64,000 nt of DNA from Brugia malayi (lineage: Eukaryota > Nematoda > Chromadorea > Rhabditida > Onchocercidae), in the NCBI RefSeq assembly GCF_000002995.4, contig NW_025062475.1, positions 1,240,001-1,304,000 of the forward strand, in the 5' to 3' direction. Under the pieces are notes generated by a model, which was not told the origin of the DNA, did not search any database, and saw only the letters and a program-made list of their open reading frames with translations. The translations under genes and the position numbers were made by a program. Of the stretch, positions 14,801 to 41,300 are shown in pieces (the first letter of the stretch is position 1; each line of letters begins with the position of its first letter).

Positions 14801-15628
14801 ATAATTAAGAAGAAAAAAAGAAAAAAAAGTTTTTTTTTTAATTAGCTAATAAAAAGATAATTTGCATTCAATTCTTTCTTTCTTCTCAATAAAATTAAAT
14901 TCATTTTATATTTTCCTCCTCAAATATTCGTTCTTTTGCATTCTTAAAATTTATAAAATAAAATTTAGAGGAAAAAAAAAACAAAAATTTTATTTTTTGC
15001 ACAAGTTTTTTTTTTTATTTATTTGCTTATTTCTTGTTTTGTAGTATTATTATAGCAATGTTTATTATTTATCGTTTATATTTTTCTTATTTTATGATAG
15101 CATAAATTTCATTTTTAAATTTGTTTTTTTTTTTTTTTTAAATATATTTATTTTGAACAAAAGATATAGGATAAAAGGATGCGTAGTTTTAAAATTATCA
15201 GCTTTATGCTATTATTATTAGCCGAAGATAATATTCCAAAAAAAAAAAAAAAAAGAAATATAAATAAATTAATAAATAAATTTCAGAGTAAATTTTTCTT
15301 TTTTTTCTTTTTTAGTCTAAAAATTTGTCATAGAATTTATAAATGATAATGCATTAGTGAGAATTTTGCATTTAAAAATTAAAAATATTTTATTTATTCA
15401 TTTTTTTTTTTTTGCATATCTTTTATATACTAAAATTTAAAAAAAAAAAATTTGCTATCATTCAAAATAATATTTTATTCGTTTAATTAATTAATAATTA
15501 ATTTAATAAAATATATGAAAATAATAATTCTTTGTTAATTTTTGATTACAATAAAGTAATTTAATCGCTATTTTTTCTTTTTTTTTGTTGATAAAATATT
15601 ATTATTATCATATCTTTACTTTGCAATT

Positions 15629-15635
15629 GATACTG

Positions 15636-15676
<41 letters not shown>
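15629..15676. repeat. (AAT)n trinucleotide repeat
   Basis: About 15 AAT units in a row, the clearest trinucleotide microsatellite in the window. Confidence 0.85.
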
Positions 15677-16829
15677 CAACGATTATTTTCTATTTTTTTG
15701 TAAAATATTTTTTTAAATGTATGTTACAGAGAAAAAAAAAAGTTAGAAAAGAAAATAAAAGAAATAATTTCTTTACTATTATAATAAATTTAAAAAAGGA
15801 ATTAAAAAAAAATGAAATATACCTAACTTTTAAGCATTATTAATCAATCAAATTTCTATTATTCAATGATATCTTTCAAAAAAAAAAAAAAGAAAAAGGA
15901 AAAGAAAAAGGAAAAGAAAAGGAAAGAAAAATCGAATTGAAAGGAAAAAAAAAAGAAACTAGGAGAGAGGGAGAGAGAGAGAGAGAGAGAGAAAGGTACA
16001 AAAAGGAAATTTAATGTTATCATTTTCAAATGATATTAAAAAAGATGAAAAGTGCGACATTTTGAGTGGAAAAAGAAGATAGGTAACATATTATTGTTCA
16101 ATTTTTATTTTAATTATTTTTAAAAGACAACGATGTAAATTTTATATTTTTAAAAGTTTGAAAATTGAAATTTTTCTTTGTTTTTGTTTTTGTTTTTTTT
16201 TTTTGTCATTCATACCGAAATGTATTTGAATTCATTTATTTTATACAGTAAAGTAGTATATTTGTGATAATTCTAAGTAATATCTCAAATGCAAACATGA
16301 AAAAGTTTATTTTCTTATCTAATATTATCATTGAAAAAATTTTTCTCTCTCAAAAGAATATAAAAAAATAATAGTAATTATTAATTAACAAAGTTTTAAT
16401 TAAATTTAATTTATCTCTGATATTACTTATAATCGATAATCTCTACTCTTCTAATGTTCGATAAAATATTAGACAGCATGCATGAAAGTATGCATGTCAT
16501 TTTGCATGACAGCATGCATGCCATTTTGCAAGAAAGCATGCATTGTAGACTATTTTTATATGCAAAAAAAAAAAAAAGAAAAAAAAGTTAATTAATATTG
16601 TTTGTTTTCAAAATTGTTTTCACAATTGATCTATTTATGACCTAATTTTGATCCAAAAAAACTTATCTCTTTCATAAATTTTGAATGAATGCATAAAATA
16701 TTTCTTATTAATTAGTTATTTTCAAATAAAAATTCTTTACGTATGAATTTTATTGTTGTTTGGTGATAAAGTAATAAACTGGAATAGTTGATGGAAACAA
16801 GAAAAAAGATGAAATTAGGGAATGAGATT

Positions 16830-17190
16830 ACTTATCTTGCTAGAGTAAGTAACTCTAGCAACTTATTGCTTATGCCTACTTACTTACCTTGTTAGAGTTA
16901 CTTATCTTGCTGCAGTTATTTACCTTGCTAGATTTATTTACCTTGTTACAGTTACTCACCTTGCTAGAGTTATTTATCTTGCTAGATTTATTTACCTTGC
17001 TACAGTTACTGACCTTGCTAGAGTAAGTAACTCTAGCAACTTATTACTTATACTCACTTACTTACTTTGTTAGTGTTGCTCACCTTGCTAGAGTTACTCA
17101 CCTTGCTAGAATTATTTATCTTGCTAGAGTTACTCACCTTGCTAGAATTATTTATCTTGCTAGAGTTACTTACTTTGCTAAAATTAGCTA
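16830..17190. repeat. 18-bp CTTGCTAGAGTTACT minisatellite
   Basis: Units of about 18 bp with the core CTTGCTAGAGTTACTCAC alternate with a variant ending ATTATTTAT, so part of the array has a 36-bp higher-order period. The array is interrupted twice by an inverted piece reading AGAGTAAGTAACTCTAGCAA, near 16841 and 17018, which can pair with the normal units. No open reading frame supports coding. Confidence 0.85.
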
Positions 17191-18432
17191 TTATATTCAT
17201 TTGTTGTTCTAAACAAAAATCATTATAAATTGACGAATTATATTAAAGAATAGTTTGCATATGAAATTATGAGAACAAAGATGAAACTTTCTAATAAATT
17301 AGATTAAATTTCATGCAGAGAATAAAAAGAAAACATATGAAAATGATATAAATTGAGCGCAAAATAAAATTTAATTAAAAGTGATAAGTGATAAAAGAGC
17401 AGAAATAGCATATCATTTCAATTTATCTAATTAGATTACCAAGTTTTTTTTATTGATTATGCAGTTCACTCCTATTTTTTTGATTAAATTTTATAATTTA
17501 AACAATTAGGAGATGAGTTACTTAATAATAATAAGGCTTGAGTTACTTGATAATAATAATATCACTTACTGATTAGTGTGAATGAAATTTTATAGGTGAT
17601 AAAAAATAACTGTTTAATTATCAGTTATTAATTTCTCACTTGTACGTTATCATTCTTTTGATTTATTATGCAATTATTAATTTGCATGTTATCATTTTGT
17701 TTTATTCTATCAATTTAAACTGCTTAAGATTTTACTAAATATCAGTATCATAAAAACTTCTTTATTAATAATTAAAATAATATTGATAATCTTTAATAAA
17801 TAAATAACTAATCAATTAATTGTTAAATTAATCAATCTTATCAATTGATAAACATAATCACTATTGTATAATTTAAAGTATATCTCAGATCTGTAATAAT
17901 TCGGAAGCAAAAAAAAAAAAAACCTTCAAGGCAGAATTTTTTTTTTCCGGAAAACAATTTTCTCAATGATTTTCTTGAAAGGTTAGTTAAAACGGAAAAA
18001 TGTTATTTATCATAACAATAAGAGGAAATAATTGATTAGAGGGAATTCTAAATATTACCTGAGAAGTATATTTTGAATTCAAGTACTCAATTTTAATACC
18101 ATTTTAGTTCCAATTCTAGCAGATGCTGATGTATTTTATTTTTAATTACTAACATATATGATAGCTTTAATTTAGTTTATAAATATAAATGACTGAAATA
18201 AAATTGATTAAACTAGAAATTAATTGAATTTGTGTGCTTTTTTTTCTATTTTTTTTTTTAATACAACAAAATTTAATCGCAAAAAAATTTTTTTTTAATT
18301 GGAAAAACTATTATTTCATAGCATATGAATTATCAGGAAAACTTTGCTTTATGTTAGTCTCATATCCTGTTCAATATTTCCGGAAGTTTATGCAAAGATG
18401 TGAACCATCTGATAACATTTATTATTAATTAA

Positions 18433-18474
18433 TTAAATTCCAACATTCCATTCCATTCCATTTTATTTCATTCC
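18433..18474. repeat. ATTCC pentanucleotide repeat
   Basis: A short array of CATTCCATTC units that degenerates into CATTTTATTT. It is an ordinary microsatellite. Confidence 0.7.
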
Positions 18475-18675
18475 TTTTCTATTATTACTCCCTTTAACAA
18501 ATAAAACTATTTATTTACTAAATAATATTTTCATATTTCTTTTCATTCCAATTTGCATTTAATAGTAACAGATTATTAATTACAGAAATTTATATTAATG
18601 CATTCGTTATTAATAATTTTTTATTAATATCATTGAAAGTTTAGCTTTTTCTTTTCATCATCCCTTCTTGTTTAT

Positions 18676-18862
18676 TTATTTGTTTATTGTTAGCAGCCAA
18701 AGTTTTAGTTGTTTACTTTTTTTTCTATCACTTTATGAAATAATATTTTTCTAGCTTTTTCTTTCCTTCATCTGTTTTTTTGTTTAGTTGCTTTGTAATT
18801 TGTTTGTTTATTGTTAGCAGCCAAAGTTTTAGTTGTTTACTCTTTTTTTTCTATCATTTCAT
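18676..18862. repeat. Direct repeat about 122 bp apart
   Basis: Two copies of a block containing TTGTTAGCAGCCAAAGTTTT lie near 18683 and 18805. The matching core is at least 35 bp, with similar CTATCA(T/C)TT(T/C)ATGAA sequence after it. It is a local tandem duplication in non-coding DNA. Confidence 0.75.
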
Positions 18863-19728
18863 GAATTTTTTTTTGTCAAAAATTTTTTCAAAATAAAATT
18901 TTAGAAATGTTTGTGTCATCAATACACTTCTGAGTGCATCTATTTGTGATAATTGAAATTTCAATCACATTTTTTCTATTATTAAATGTCAAGTTTAATT
19001 AATAAACAAGTAGTGGACAATGGCTAATTATACTCGAAGTTTGCTATGTGATATTTGCATTTTTCCCTTCCTTTTTCTATCCATAATATTTTGTGGAATG
19101 AAATTTTTAAATCATTTAAAATTTTCGCTGTATTTGTGGTATAACACAAATAGCAGTGTAAATTTTGATGAAAACTATTTAAATTTAAAAATTAATTTAC
19201 ATTGTGCAATAAAATACAGAATTTATTTGATGTAAACATTAAATTCATTTTATAATTAAATATATTTATTGATTTGTATTATCAAAAGAAAATTGAAATT
19301 GGTGAGAAATAAAGGAATTAAAGAGGAAAATAAATTTGCAAATTTATTAAGGACAGTGAAAAAAATTCGATTTTTCATCTTATTTGATTCAAATAGTTTT
19401 ATTCCATATGAAATTCTATTTTAATGTTTATATTCTAAAAAAAAATTTTTTTTTTTTTTGTCATTTCATTTGTTGATCAATACGCTTTGTTATTTTAATT
19501 AATTAAATTTTTGTGATAATGTTAACGATTATTATTTAATTTAAATTTAAAATTTTTCAAAAAATTTCAAATTGTTGCTTATTATTTAGGCATAATTTCG
19601 ACGTATTTAATCTAAACAATGGCTGATAAAGGCTATTATTATGCTCTACGACACAAACAAAATTCATATATTTGATTTCCAAAAAAAAAAAAAAAAAAAA
19701 AAAAGTAAGAAAAAGAAAATAAAAGAAA

Positions 19729-34008
<14,280 letters not shown>

Positions 34009-35044
34009 AATTTTAATTTCACGACTTCAAATCCTATTTGGGTTTGACATTTTATATTATTATTATTATGTATCGACAGTGGATTATTTTGTACATATAA
34101 TCATTTTTTCCATGTGAGATTTATAAAACGTATATATATATGAATTTAATTAAATTCAAATAAATGCCAAACACTACTAAGCATCAATATTTTCTTCAGA
34201 AAAGGTCGGTAACATTAGTGATTTAATTTTTAATTTGCTTGAATTTTGTTTCTCGATTATGCTATTGATTGCATGGCATTGTATATTTGTTTGTTTTTTT
34301 TTAAGAAATTTAATTTATCTGATTCATAAAAACAATTTCTATAATTTAAAAAAAAAATAATTTTCGCAGTTATTATTTAGAAAAATACAATAGATATTTT
34401 TCAGTAAGAAATGAAAGAGCTTATGTGGTAATTAAATATTTAAATAATGATCTATAAATAAAACTACTTGTAAACTAAAAAGAACTTTCAATAGACTAAG
34501 ATAAAAATACCACTGGAAAGTGAAATATATTTAATCTGGCTTAACGTGAATGTATATATTGATACGTTTAAGTATATAATACGTACAAAAACGTGTATAT
34601 GTGACACGCACAAAGATCCTGTGCATGTGATTAAATATAAAAATATTTACATATCACTTTATTGTTGTTCGCACCAATAAAAAAAAGCGTAATAAACGCT
34701 GATAATATGATATTTCATTTGTGATTATTATAATATCTTTTAATTAGGATAGTTTTTTTTTTTTTTTTTCTTTTAATTAGCTTGCATTGAAAAATCAGTG
34801 CTAGATTATAGAATATGACTAGAATAACATAATTGAAAAGCTGATTATGCGATGAGAGTTAGAAATTTTAACATTTTTTAAACATAAACATTTTACATTG
34901 CCCATGTATTTTGCATGAGCAATGCAAAACGAAATTTGAAACCAAAATGCCTTTTTATAAAGCTGTGATGATGAATAAACATTGATGGATCTGTTAATAA
35001 CAATTTTAAGGGAAATAAAATGATTGCATCATAATTGTCCACAG
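34009..35044. other. Adenylate cyclase 3' flank and intergenic spacer
   Basis: An AATAAA at 34159-34164, about 150 bp after the stop codon, is the likely polyadenylation signal of the adenylate cyclase. The remainder is AT-rich sequence separating it from the convergent minus-strand membrane-protein gene. I see no further gene in it. Confidence 0.65.
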
Positions 35045-35744
35045 AAAAGACTTTTCGGCAGTGAGATAGAGCAAGATTGAGAAAGGAAAAAATACATTTT
35101 ATTCCATTTTCAGTTGTTCATGATAGCTTCCAAGACTCGAAAATGGTCGTACATTTTCCTTAATGAAAATTCGTCGCGAAGTAATGATAATAAGACTAAC
35201 GATAAGTGCACTCAGTGAAGAGAATAACATAATTGGCGCAAATATCGCTAATCCAAAGAGAAATGAGGTGACTGAAACAAAAGCAAAGTGTGAAGAGTTC
35301 ATTTCAAAAACCAATTCATTAATCTTAGATACAGAGTTAGAGGATAGTTAAATGATGGTCTAAGTATGGTATCGTTGAAAATTTTAAGTAATTATATCTC
35401 CTACCACTGATAAATTATTTGACGATTAAATATTGCTAGCATTTTTGTAAAAGCCAATTTCATCTACAATTACGGCGAAAATTTGATAATTGACAATGAT
35501 GCAAATATGTTGGTTAATTATTAGCCGAGTAATTAGGACAGATATTTAAAAAAAGAAAAATGCAAGAGACTTACGTTGTACAAGAGCAGCTGACGAATAA
35601 ATGACAATGCTTGATATGATAATATATAGTGATAACAATAGAACGGGAATGGCATTAAATATTATCATTGTTTTAATCAATATAGCAAATCTCCAGTCTA
35701 ATTCGTCACCAAAAATAACAGTTGACATTGCTGCAAGCTACAAT
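35045..35744. repeat. 700-bp segmental duplication, copy 1
   Basis: It matches 50110-50809 in the same orientation without gaps, with a constant offset of 15,065 bp. I count five substitutions, at 35261, 35372, 35522, 35692 and 35715. Homology stops abruptly at both ends, and I see no terminal inverted repeats or target-site duplication. The unit carries a whole two-exon gene including its intron, so it was copied as DNA and not through mRNA. Confidence 0.95.
35099..35728 (-). CDS. Small multi-pass membrane protein, copy 1
   Basis: Unrecognised family. Two exons on the minus strand, 35575-35728 and 35099-35271, are joined by a GTAAGT donor and a TTTGTTTCAG acceptor in matching phase, giving 108 aa. 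The sequence starts MSTVIFGDELDWRF. Hydrophobic segments cover about residues 21-45 and 53-84, enough for three, possibly four, membrane passes. The tail is hydrophilic and ends YHEQLKME. There is no obvious signal peptide or catalytic motif. An AATAAA signal overlaps the stop codon (TTTATT at 35098-35103 on the plus strand). Only 16 bp upstream of the ATG belong to the duplicated unit; they include TTGCAG, a possible trans-splice acceptor. It is convergent with the adenylate cyclase and divergent from the dynein gene. It differs from copy 2 by Ile5 against Thr5. Confidence 0.75.
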
Positions 35745-36100
35745 CTCTACTTACGTTACGTAAAAGTAAGCTAATGAAACGCTGATTAAATTAGAGCGTC
35801 ATCTGATGAGAATTTATTTATTTTTGACAAACAATATGAAAAAACTGGAATAATTAATGATATTATGTCTTGGAGAAATTACGACGTTATTAACAGTAAC
35901 GAAATTATATTGAATTTCATATTTTCTAATTTATTTTTAAAAATTGAAAATTGTTAACCTTACATATAAAAAATATGCATGGAAAATAATGGAAATTTCT
36001 ATGTAACGAAAAGAATTAGATGCAATTTTAATTATCAAAATTTAGAAAAACAAAAAAAAAAAAAAAAAAAAGAAAGAAAAATCACTTTATTGATGTAAAT

Positions 36101-36116
36101 GTAACCCACGGGTAAC
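36101..36116. promoter_or_regulatory. RFX half-site palindrome with wide spacer
   Basis: GTAACCCACGGGTAAC is an inverted pair of GTAACC-like half-sites with a 4-base centre, against the 2-base centre of a canonical X-box. It lies 56 bp before the better site at 36172. It could be a weak second RFX/DAF-19 site or chance. Confidence 0.4.
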
Positions 36117-36171
36117 TTCTTCCATATTTATATATGTAATCAATATTTTGCAAACATTTGACAGATATGTA

Positions 36172-36185
36172 GTAACCAAGGAAAC
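36172..36185. promoter_or_regulatory. X-box-like RFX/DAF-19 site
   Basis: GTAACCAAGGAAAC fits the nematode X-box consensus RTHNYYWTRRNRAC at 13 of 14 positions, the mismatch being A for T in the centre. X-boxes are the binding sites through which RFX factors (DAF-19 in C. elegans) switch on ciliary genes. This one lies about 870 bp upstream of the start codon of a ciliary dynein-2 subunit. The distance is larger than is usual in C. elegans, but introns and spacers here are also long. Confidence 0.6.
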
Positions 36186-37005
36186 GAAATTTTCCTTAGC
36201 ATTGGTGATGAGGAAAAATGGTATGTATATGTAATCTTTTCATTAACTTCAAAATCATCCTGCATCGCTTAACCTCTCTAAAAACTTTAATATTCTTGAT
36301 TAAAGTTATTTTTATTGATTCGAATTATTTGAATTCTTAAATAATCAAATATTGATTGATTTTAAATTTGTAGTAATAAATTTTAATTGTGCAGTCTCTT
36401 TTTCTTTCTTTCTCTCTCTCTCTCTCTCTTTACTTCGTTTTTAGTGGTTAACTGATTTGAATTAAATTTTTAATTTTACGTTATTTAGGAAAAATTTTAA
36501 TTTCAAAATAATTCTCTCTGTTCTTCTCGCATTTTACTCTTCTCTATTTTTATTCTATGCTTAATTGTCCAAATTTAAATTTTTTATCAAAAAGAATTAT
36601 CAAAAACTAAATTAATCAAAATCACATTTTTATTTCAAAAGTTATTTTCTATTTTCAATTAAAATAATAGCTATAAAAGAAAAAAAAAAAAAAAAAAAAA
36701 ACATTTTCATACCGATTTGGTAAAAATTAATTGCATATTTATTATTAACTGTGCTTTCTTTAGGAGTTTTCTGTAAGTCTTAGTCATTTTCAGATTGATA
36801 CTGATAATCTCTGATATTATTGATAATTTCAAATGATAACAACAATAGCTATTGAAAATATTCAGATTGACTAGAATATTTCGTATCTTCTGATTGATAC
36901 TTAACAATTTGTTAAGCATTTCTGTTTAAAATTTGTTAAAAAATATGATAATTTTATTGCTATTTTTGTTATTTTCAAAAAAATTTAGAATAAAACATAA
37001 AATTT

Positions 37006-37051
37006 CAGCAATAATTCCAACATAATAAAGCAATAAAAGAGGTTAAAATCA
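37006..37051 (+). promoter_or_regulatory. Probable trans-splice acceptor and 5' UTR of the dynein gene
   Basis: AATTTCAG ends at 37008, 43 bp before the ATG, in the position expected for spliced-leader addition or for a cis-spliced leader exon. The UTR and start region, from about 37014 to 37059, are repeated imperfectly inside intron 1 at 37328-37373. Confidence 0.5.
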
Positions 37052-38337
37052 ATGTCAGACAAAACTAAGCCTAAAAGCAGAAGCAAATCAAGAAGTAAGG
37101 AGCACAATGATAAAAGGTTAGATTTCATAGTGATTATCAAATGATAATTTAATTTCATGTGAAAAATAATTTCAAAATAATATAAAAATAAATGATTATC
37201 AGAAAAATGCTTTGTACTTTTTTATAATATATTTAATGATATTGCAATATTCAATTTGTTTATTGCTATAAGTTTGTTTAGATTAAAAATTTATGAAAAT
37301 AGATTGATAGGTTTTAACAAATTTTATAATTCCAACATAATAAAGCAAAACAGAGGTTAAAATTAATGTCAGATTTTTTAAAATTATTATAAAATTTAAA
37401 ATTATTATAAAATCGATAAAAGCAATTAAAACATGGAGTGAAAAGCGCTTTTTTTTTTTCATTTTTGATTTGGAATTATGATATTAAAGTTATCTGAATT
37501 GATATTTTTTAAATTTGGTTTTAATTATTACAATTAATAATATTGCTATAATTATAATAAAATTTGTTAGTTTAGCTGGAAGAAAGATGAAAGAAGCAAA
37601 ATACAAATTCCAACGAAAGAATTAAAAGAAAAAAAATTGAAAACAACTGGTAAAATTGCAGCAAAGAAACAAGAAGATAATGAAAGTATTGACAAGAAGG
37701 TTTTTTGATTTCTGATTAGTTATTTAACTTCTTACCTATTAACCTATTTTAATTACTTAATCAAGTATTCAATATTCATCCAAGAGTAAAATTCTAAAAT
37801 ATGAAAGAGTATTAGTATTTAAAAAATTTTGAAATTACAACAAATTTAAAATTATGTTTAATAATTTTAATAATAATTTTAATGTTTCAAAAAAAGGGAA
37901 TAATTAGTTTTATAGAAATAGATTTAGCTAACTGATGAATAAATAATAACAGCTTTTCTGATTGGTAACCATTTTTACTAATTTTTAAATTGCCAATGTT
38001 TATTTAAATATTTTGTAACAATTAATTTAAATTGCAGATTGTCTTACTTACATTTCTAAAAATGAAATTTAAATGAAAAATACTAGCAATTTGAACAATT
38101 CAATACACATAAAAAACACAAATAATATTAATTATTATAACTTTTTCTATATAAATAAATTTTACACTATAAAATTTGCTTTTTAAACTTTTACATAAAC
38201 TTCGAATAATGCATCAAATTTTATGACTTTTTTTTAAAATTACCACCAAAATGAATACTGTCAACATTTCAAAAATATCTATGAATTAAATAAGACAAAC
38301 GAATGAATTTAATTACTGTGAAATTTTATATTTTATT

Positions 38338-38372
<35 letters not shown>

Positions 38373-41300
38373 GAAAGAAATAAATTTCTGTCAATTTGGA
38401 GTTGTCTCGTTTTTTTTTTTTTTTTTTTTTTTTTTTCTTTTAAAAAAGAAAATCGAAATACACTAACTCAGTTTGATTTAAATGTGATAGGATATGAAAA
38501 TGCAATTAGCTTATGCTGAAATATTTCAATTAAGATATTTTAAATTTAGGAATTTCAAAGATTAAAGAAGAAAAATGAACGAAAAATGGAACAACGAAGT
38601 GTACATTTATCTAATTCAATCGATAAACTACGACAACCATTATCATCTAGTAGTAGTAAAATTTTAAAACTAAATTCAACAAATATTCCAAAACAGTATC
38701 CGGAAAAATTTGCTATCGATAAAATGGAAAGATTGAAGTCTGCAAAAGATAGCGGTGAAAAGGTACAACGATTAAATGCAAAAGATATTCCAGAAAGTAA
38801 TAGCGACAAAATGCGAAAAATACGAAGTGATAAAAATTCTAGTAATCATATCATCGACAATTCAATTGATAAAAATGGACGATTATTGGTAGCTGCAAAA
38901 AGTTCAAAGTTGAATTATCAAAATTTGAAAAGATCCAAAATGCTACTTCCGGAATGTTTTCCAATACCAAAAGTTTTGCCAGCGTCTTCAAGTCATATCG
39001 ATGAATATAACTATGAAGAAAGTATTTTCGAATACGTATCAAATTTTTTTTTTTTTTTGAATTTTGATTTTTGAATTTGAACTTGTTATAATTGCTAATA
39101 GAATAGATTTTATAGAAATAAGCACTGGAATTTTTATTATATTTTAATTTAAATAGAAATGTTAACTAAATGAAACAATACGAGAGGGAATGTAAAGGAG
39201 AAAATGGAATAATTTGATAAATTGAATAGAGTTTTTCATAAATAAATTACTGATTTTTTTTTTTTTTTTTGAGAGTAATTAAGGACAATTTTATTTGAAA
39301 TAACTAAAGAATATGCTAAGAGAAAGATTTGATGAAATATTTGCAACTATTTCAGGATGATTTCGAAGATTATTCAGATGATTTTGAGGAGGACACTGAA
39401 ACTGATAATAATAAAAGCGAAAGTTCAGATCGAGAAAGTAGTACGGAAAAAAGTAATATCGGTAGATCCGATAAGATAGTAAACAACGAATCGTATGACA
39501 ATTCACCTTTGCTACGTCGTATAATGAATCATCAACAATCTGATAACTCACAGGTTAATTTCTAACACTACACTAAATTTTTCTATTTAAATTTTAGGGA
39601 AAGAATATTGATAAAAATTGTCGAGAAGCAATTGACAGATAGAATTGAAACTTGACAATTAGTAAAATTAATTAATTCGAACAGAAATCTTTAGAATATA
39701 TTAATATAAACTAATGTATTTAAAGAAAAAAACATGTCTATAAAATGCTTTGATATTGAAATTAAATGATAATTTAAATGATAACTTAGCATAATTAATC
39801 AGTTAATGAGTGATTCTAATTTCCAATGTTTTATTGATAATGTTAAAAAATAAAAGGGATGTTCAATTAATCGCAAAAAATATTTCAGACTAATTCATCA
39901 AATACATTTTTTATTCATTCATTTAATCTCTTCCACAGAAAAATCATACATTTTGTTTAAATCAAAGTAAAAAAAAAAAAAAAAGAAAAAAAAAAAGTAA
40001 AAAGTAAGAAGAAAAATTTTGATTAAAATTGTCGAAATGTATGTTCAAATAGAATTTTAAACTTGCCAATTAATAAATAAAATTAATTAATTTCAATTGA
40101 AAATCAAAATTAATTCAATTAATTCAATCATCTTTCAAAAAAAAAAAAAAAGTGTCTATAAAATACTTTGATGTAATTAAATGATCAAAGTTTTTTCAAA
40201 ATTCAAAGTTTCAAATTTCTAATCAAACATGATGACAATTAAAACATTTTTACAGCCACAATTCACGCATTCTTCTGATTTGACACAGCGAAAAATTGAT
40301 TTTACAAATGCTACAACAATAAATTGGGAAAAAATTTCTGAGGTTGAACGACGATATAAAATGCTCAAAAATTTAATTGGTATAATTTTTAATGATAATT
40401 TAATTTGGTGGCAATTTTAATGATAACATTTTAATAATTTGATAATAATATTCAATGTCTCATTTCAAACAATTTCATTTCAGAAAGTGAGAAAAAAAGT
40501 GGAAAAATTTTTGCAAAGAATTTATTTAAAATATATTTTTAAATAGGAATGGAAATTGTGCAATTTGATTTATTGGATCATCATCGAATTTGCGCGCATG
40601 ATTTTTATGCGCAAATGTTTGGTAATACCAATTACACTCAGGTATATAATTCAAAAATAAATAATCTTAGTAATATATAAAAAAATAAAATTTTACATCA
40701 TCCACAATTTACTAAATTTATGATTTATTCATATTTGATTTTACAAATTTCTTTATTTTGGACAGAATTAAAAAGAGAAATTCTTATATGATGCAATATA
40801 TTGTAAAAAAAAAAAATAAAAAAAATCTATCAAGTAAAATAAAACAGCAATATTTTTCTCAAAATTTGATAAATTAATTTAACTAATTTGATAGCATGAT
40901 TGACTAATGTTAATAATTTTTGTAAAATCTTAGCAACTCTAAACTAATTAAGGAAAAGCTAAAAATTATAGTAAAAATTATTTGGCAATTTATTTGATGC
41001 ATTGTATTTTCTGAATGTAAATTTGCAGGTGCAAACACAAACAGGTGATGATGACTTGAATTGTTATGTACAAACAGAAGAAGTGGACAAGGAGACAGTA
41101 TGGACACAAATTCCATATTCAGGTATTTTTGGATGAGTTCATAGGTCATTTATTTTCATGAGATAATACAATTATTGTTATGGTTTATTGTTTATATAAA
41201 TCTAAGGATTGCTAATGTCAAGAATTAAAAAAAAACAAAAAAAAAAATGAAAAAATATATCAAAGGTGACTAAGATTGTCACAGCTAGTTAAATAAATAA

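Larger units (their letters stand above)
241..19728. other. Long AT-rich intergenic region without a supported gene
   Basis: I looked on both strands for exons with acceptor, donor, non-repetitive composition and continuing phase, and found none I would defend. All open frames here are under 100 codons and dominated by Phe, Lys, Ile and Asn from A/T runs. The stretch holds microsatellites, minisatellites and homopolymers that are listed separately. Distant promoter or enhancer elements of the downstream adenylate cyclase could lie here, but none can be recognised. Undetected small RNA genes or short exons cannot be excluded. Confidence 0.6.
35745..37008. other. Divergent intergenic region upstream of the dynein gene
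   Basis: This stretch separates the minus-strand membrane-protein gene from the plus-strand DYNC2I1 homologue. It is AT-rich apart from two GTAACC-containing X-box-like sites (36101 and 36172) and a CT tract at 36411. I see no exon in it. Confidence 0.6.

Noticed and set aside
18234..19235. Candidate upstream exons of the cyclase (frames at 18234 and 19020)
   Set aside because: Neither has a donor in the phase needed for exon 2. The ATG at 19729 with its GTTTGT donor fits in phase.
35163..35351. 62-codon plus-strand open frame, also in copy 2 at 50228-50416
   Set aside because: It is present in both copies only because the DNA is duplicated. The minus-strand two-exon model explains the region better, with good splice sites, consistent phase and a poly(A) signal.
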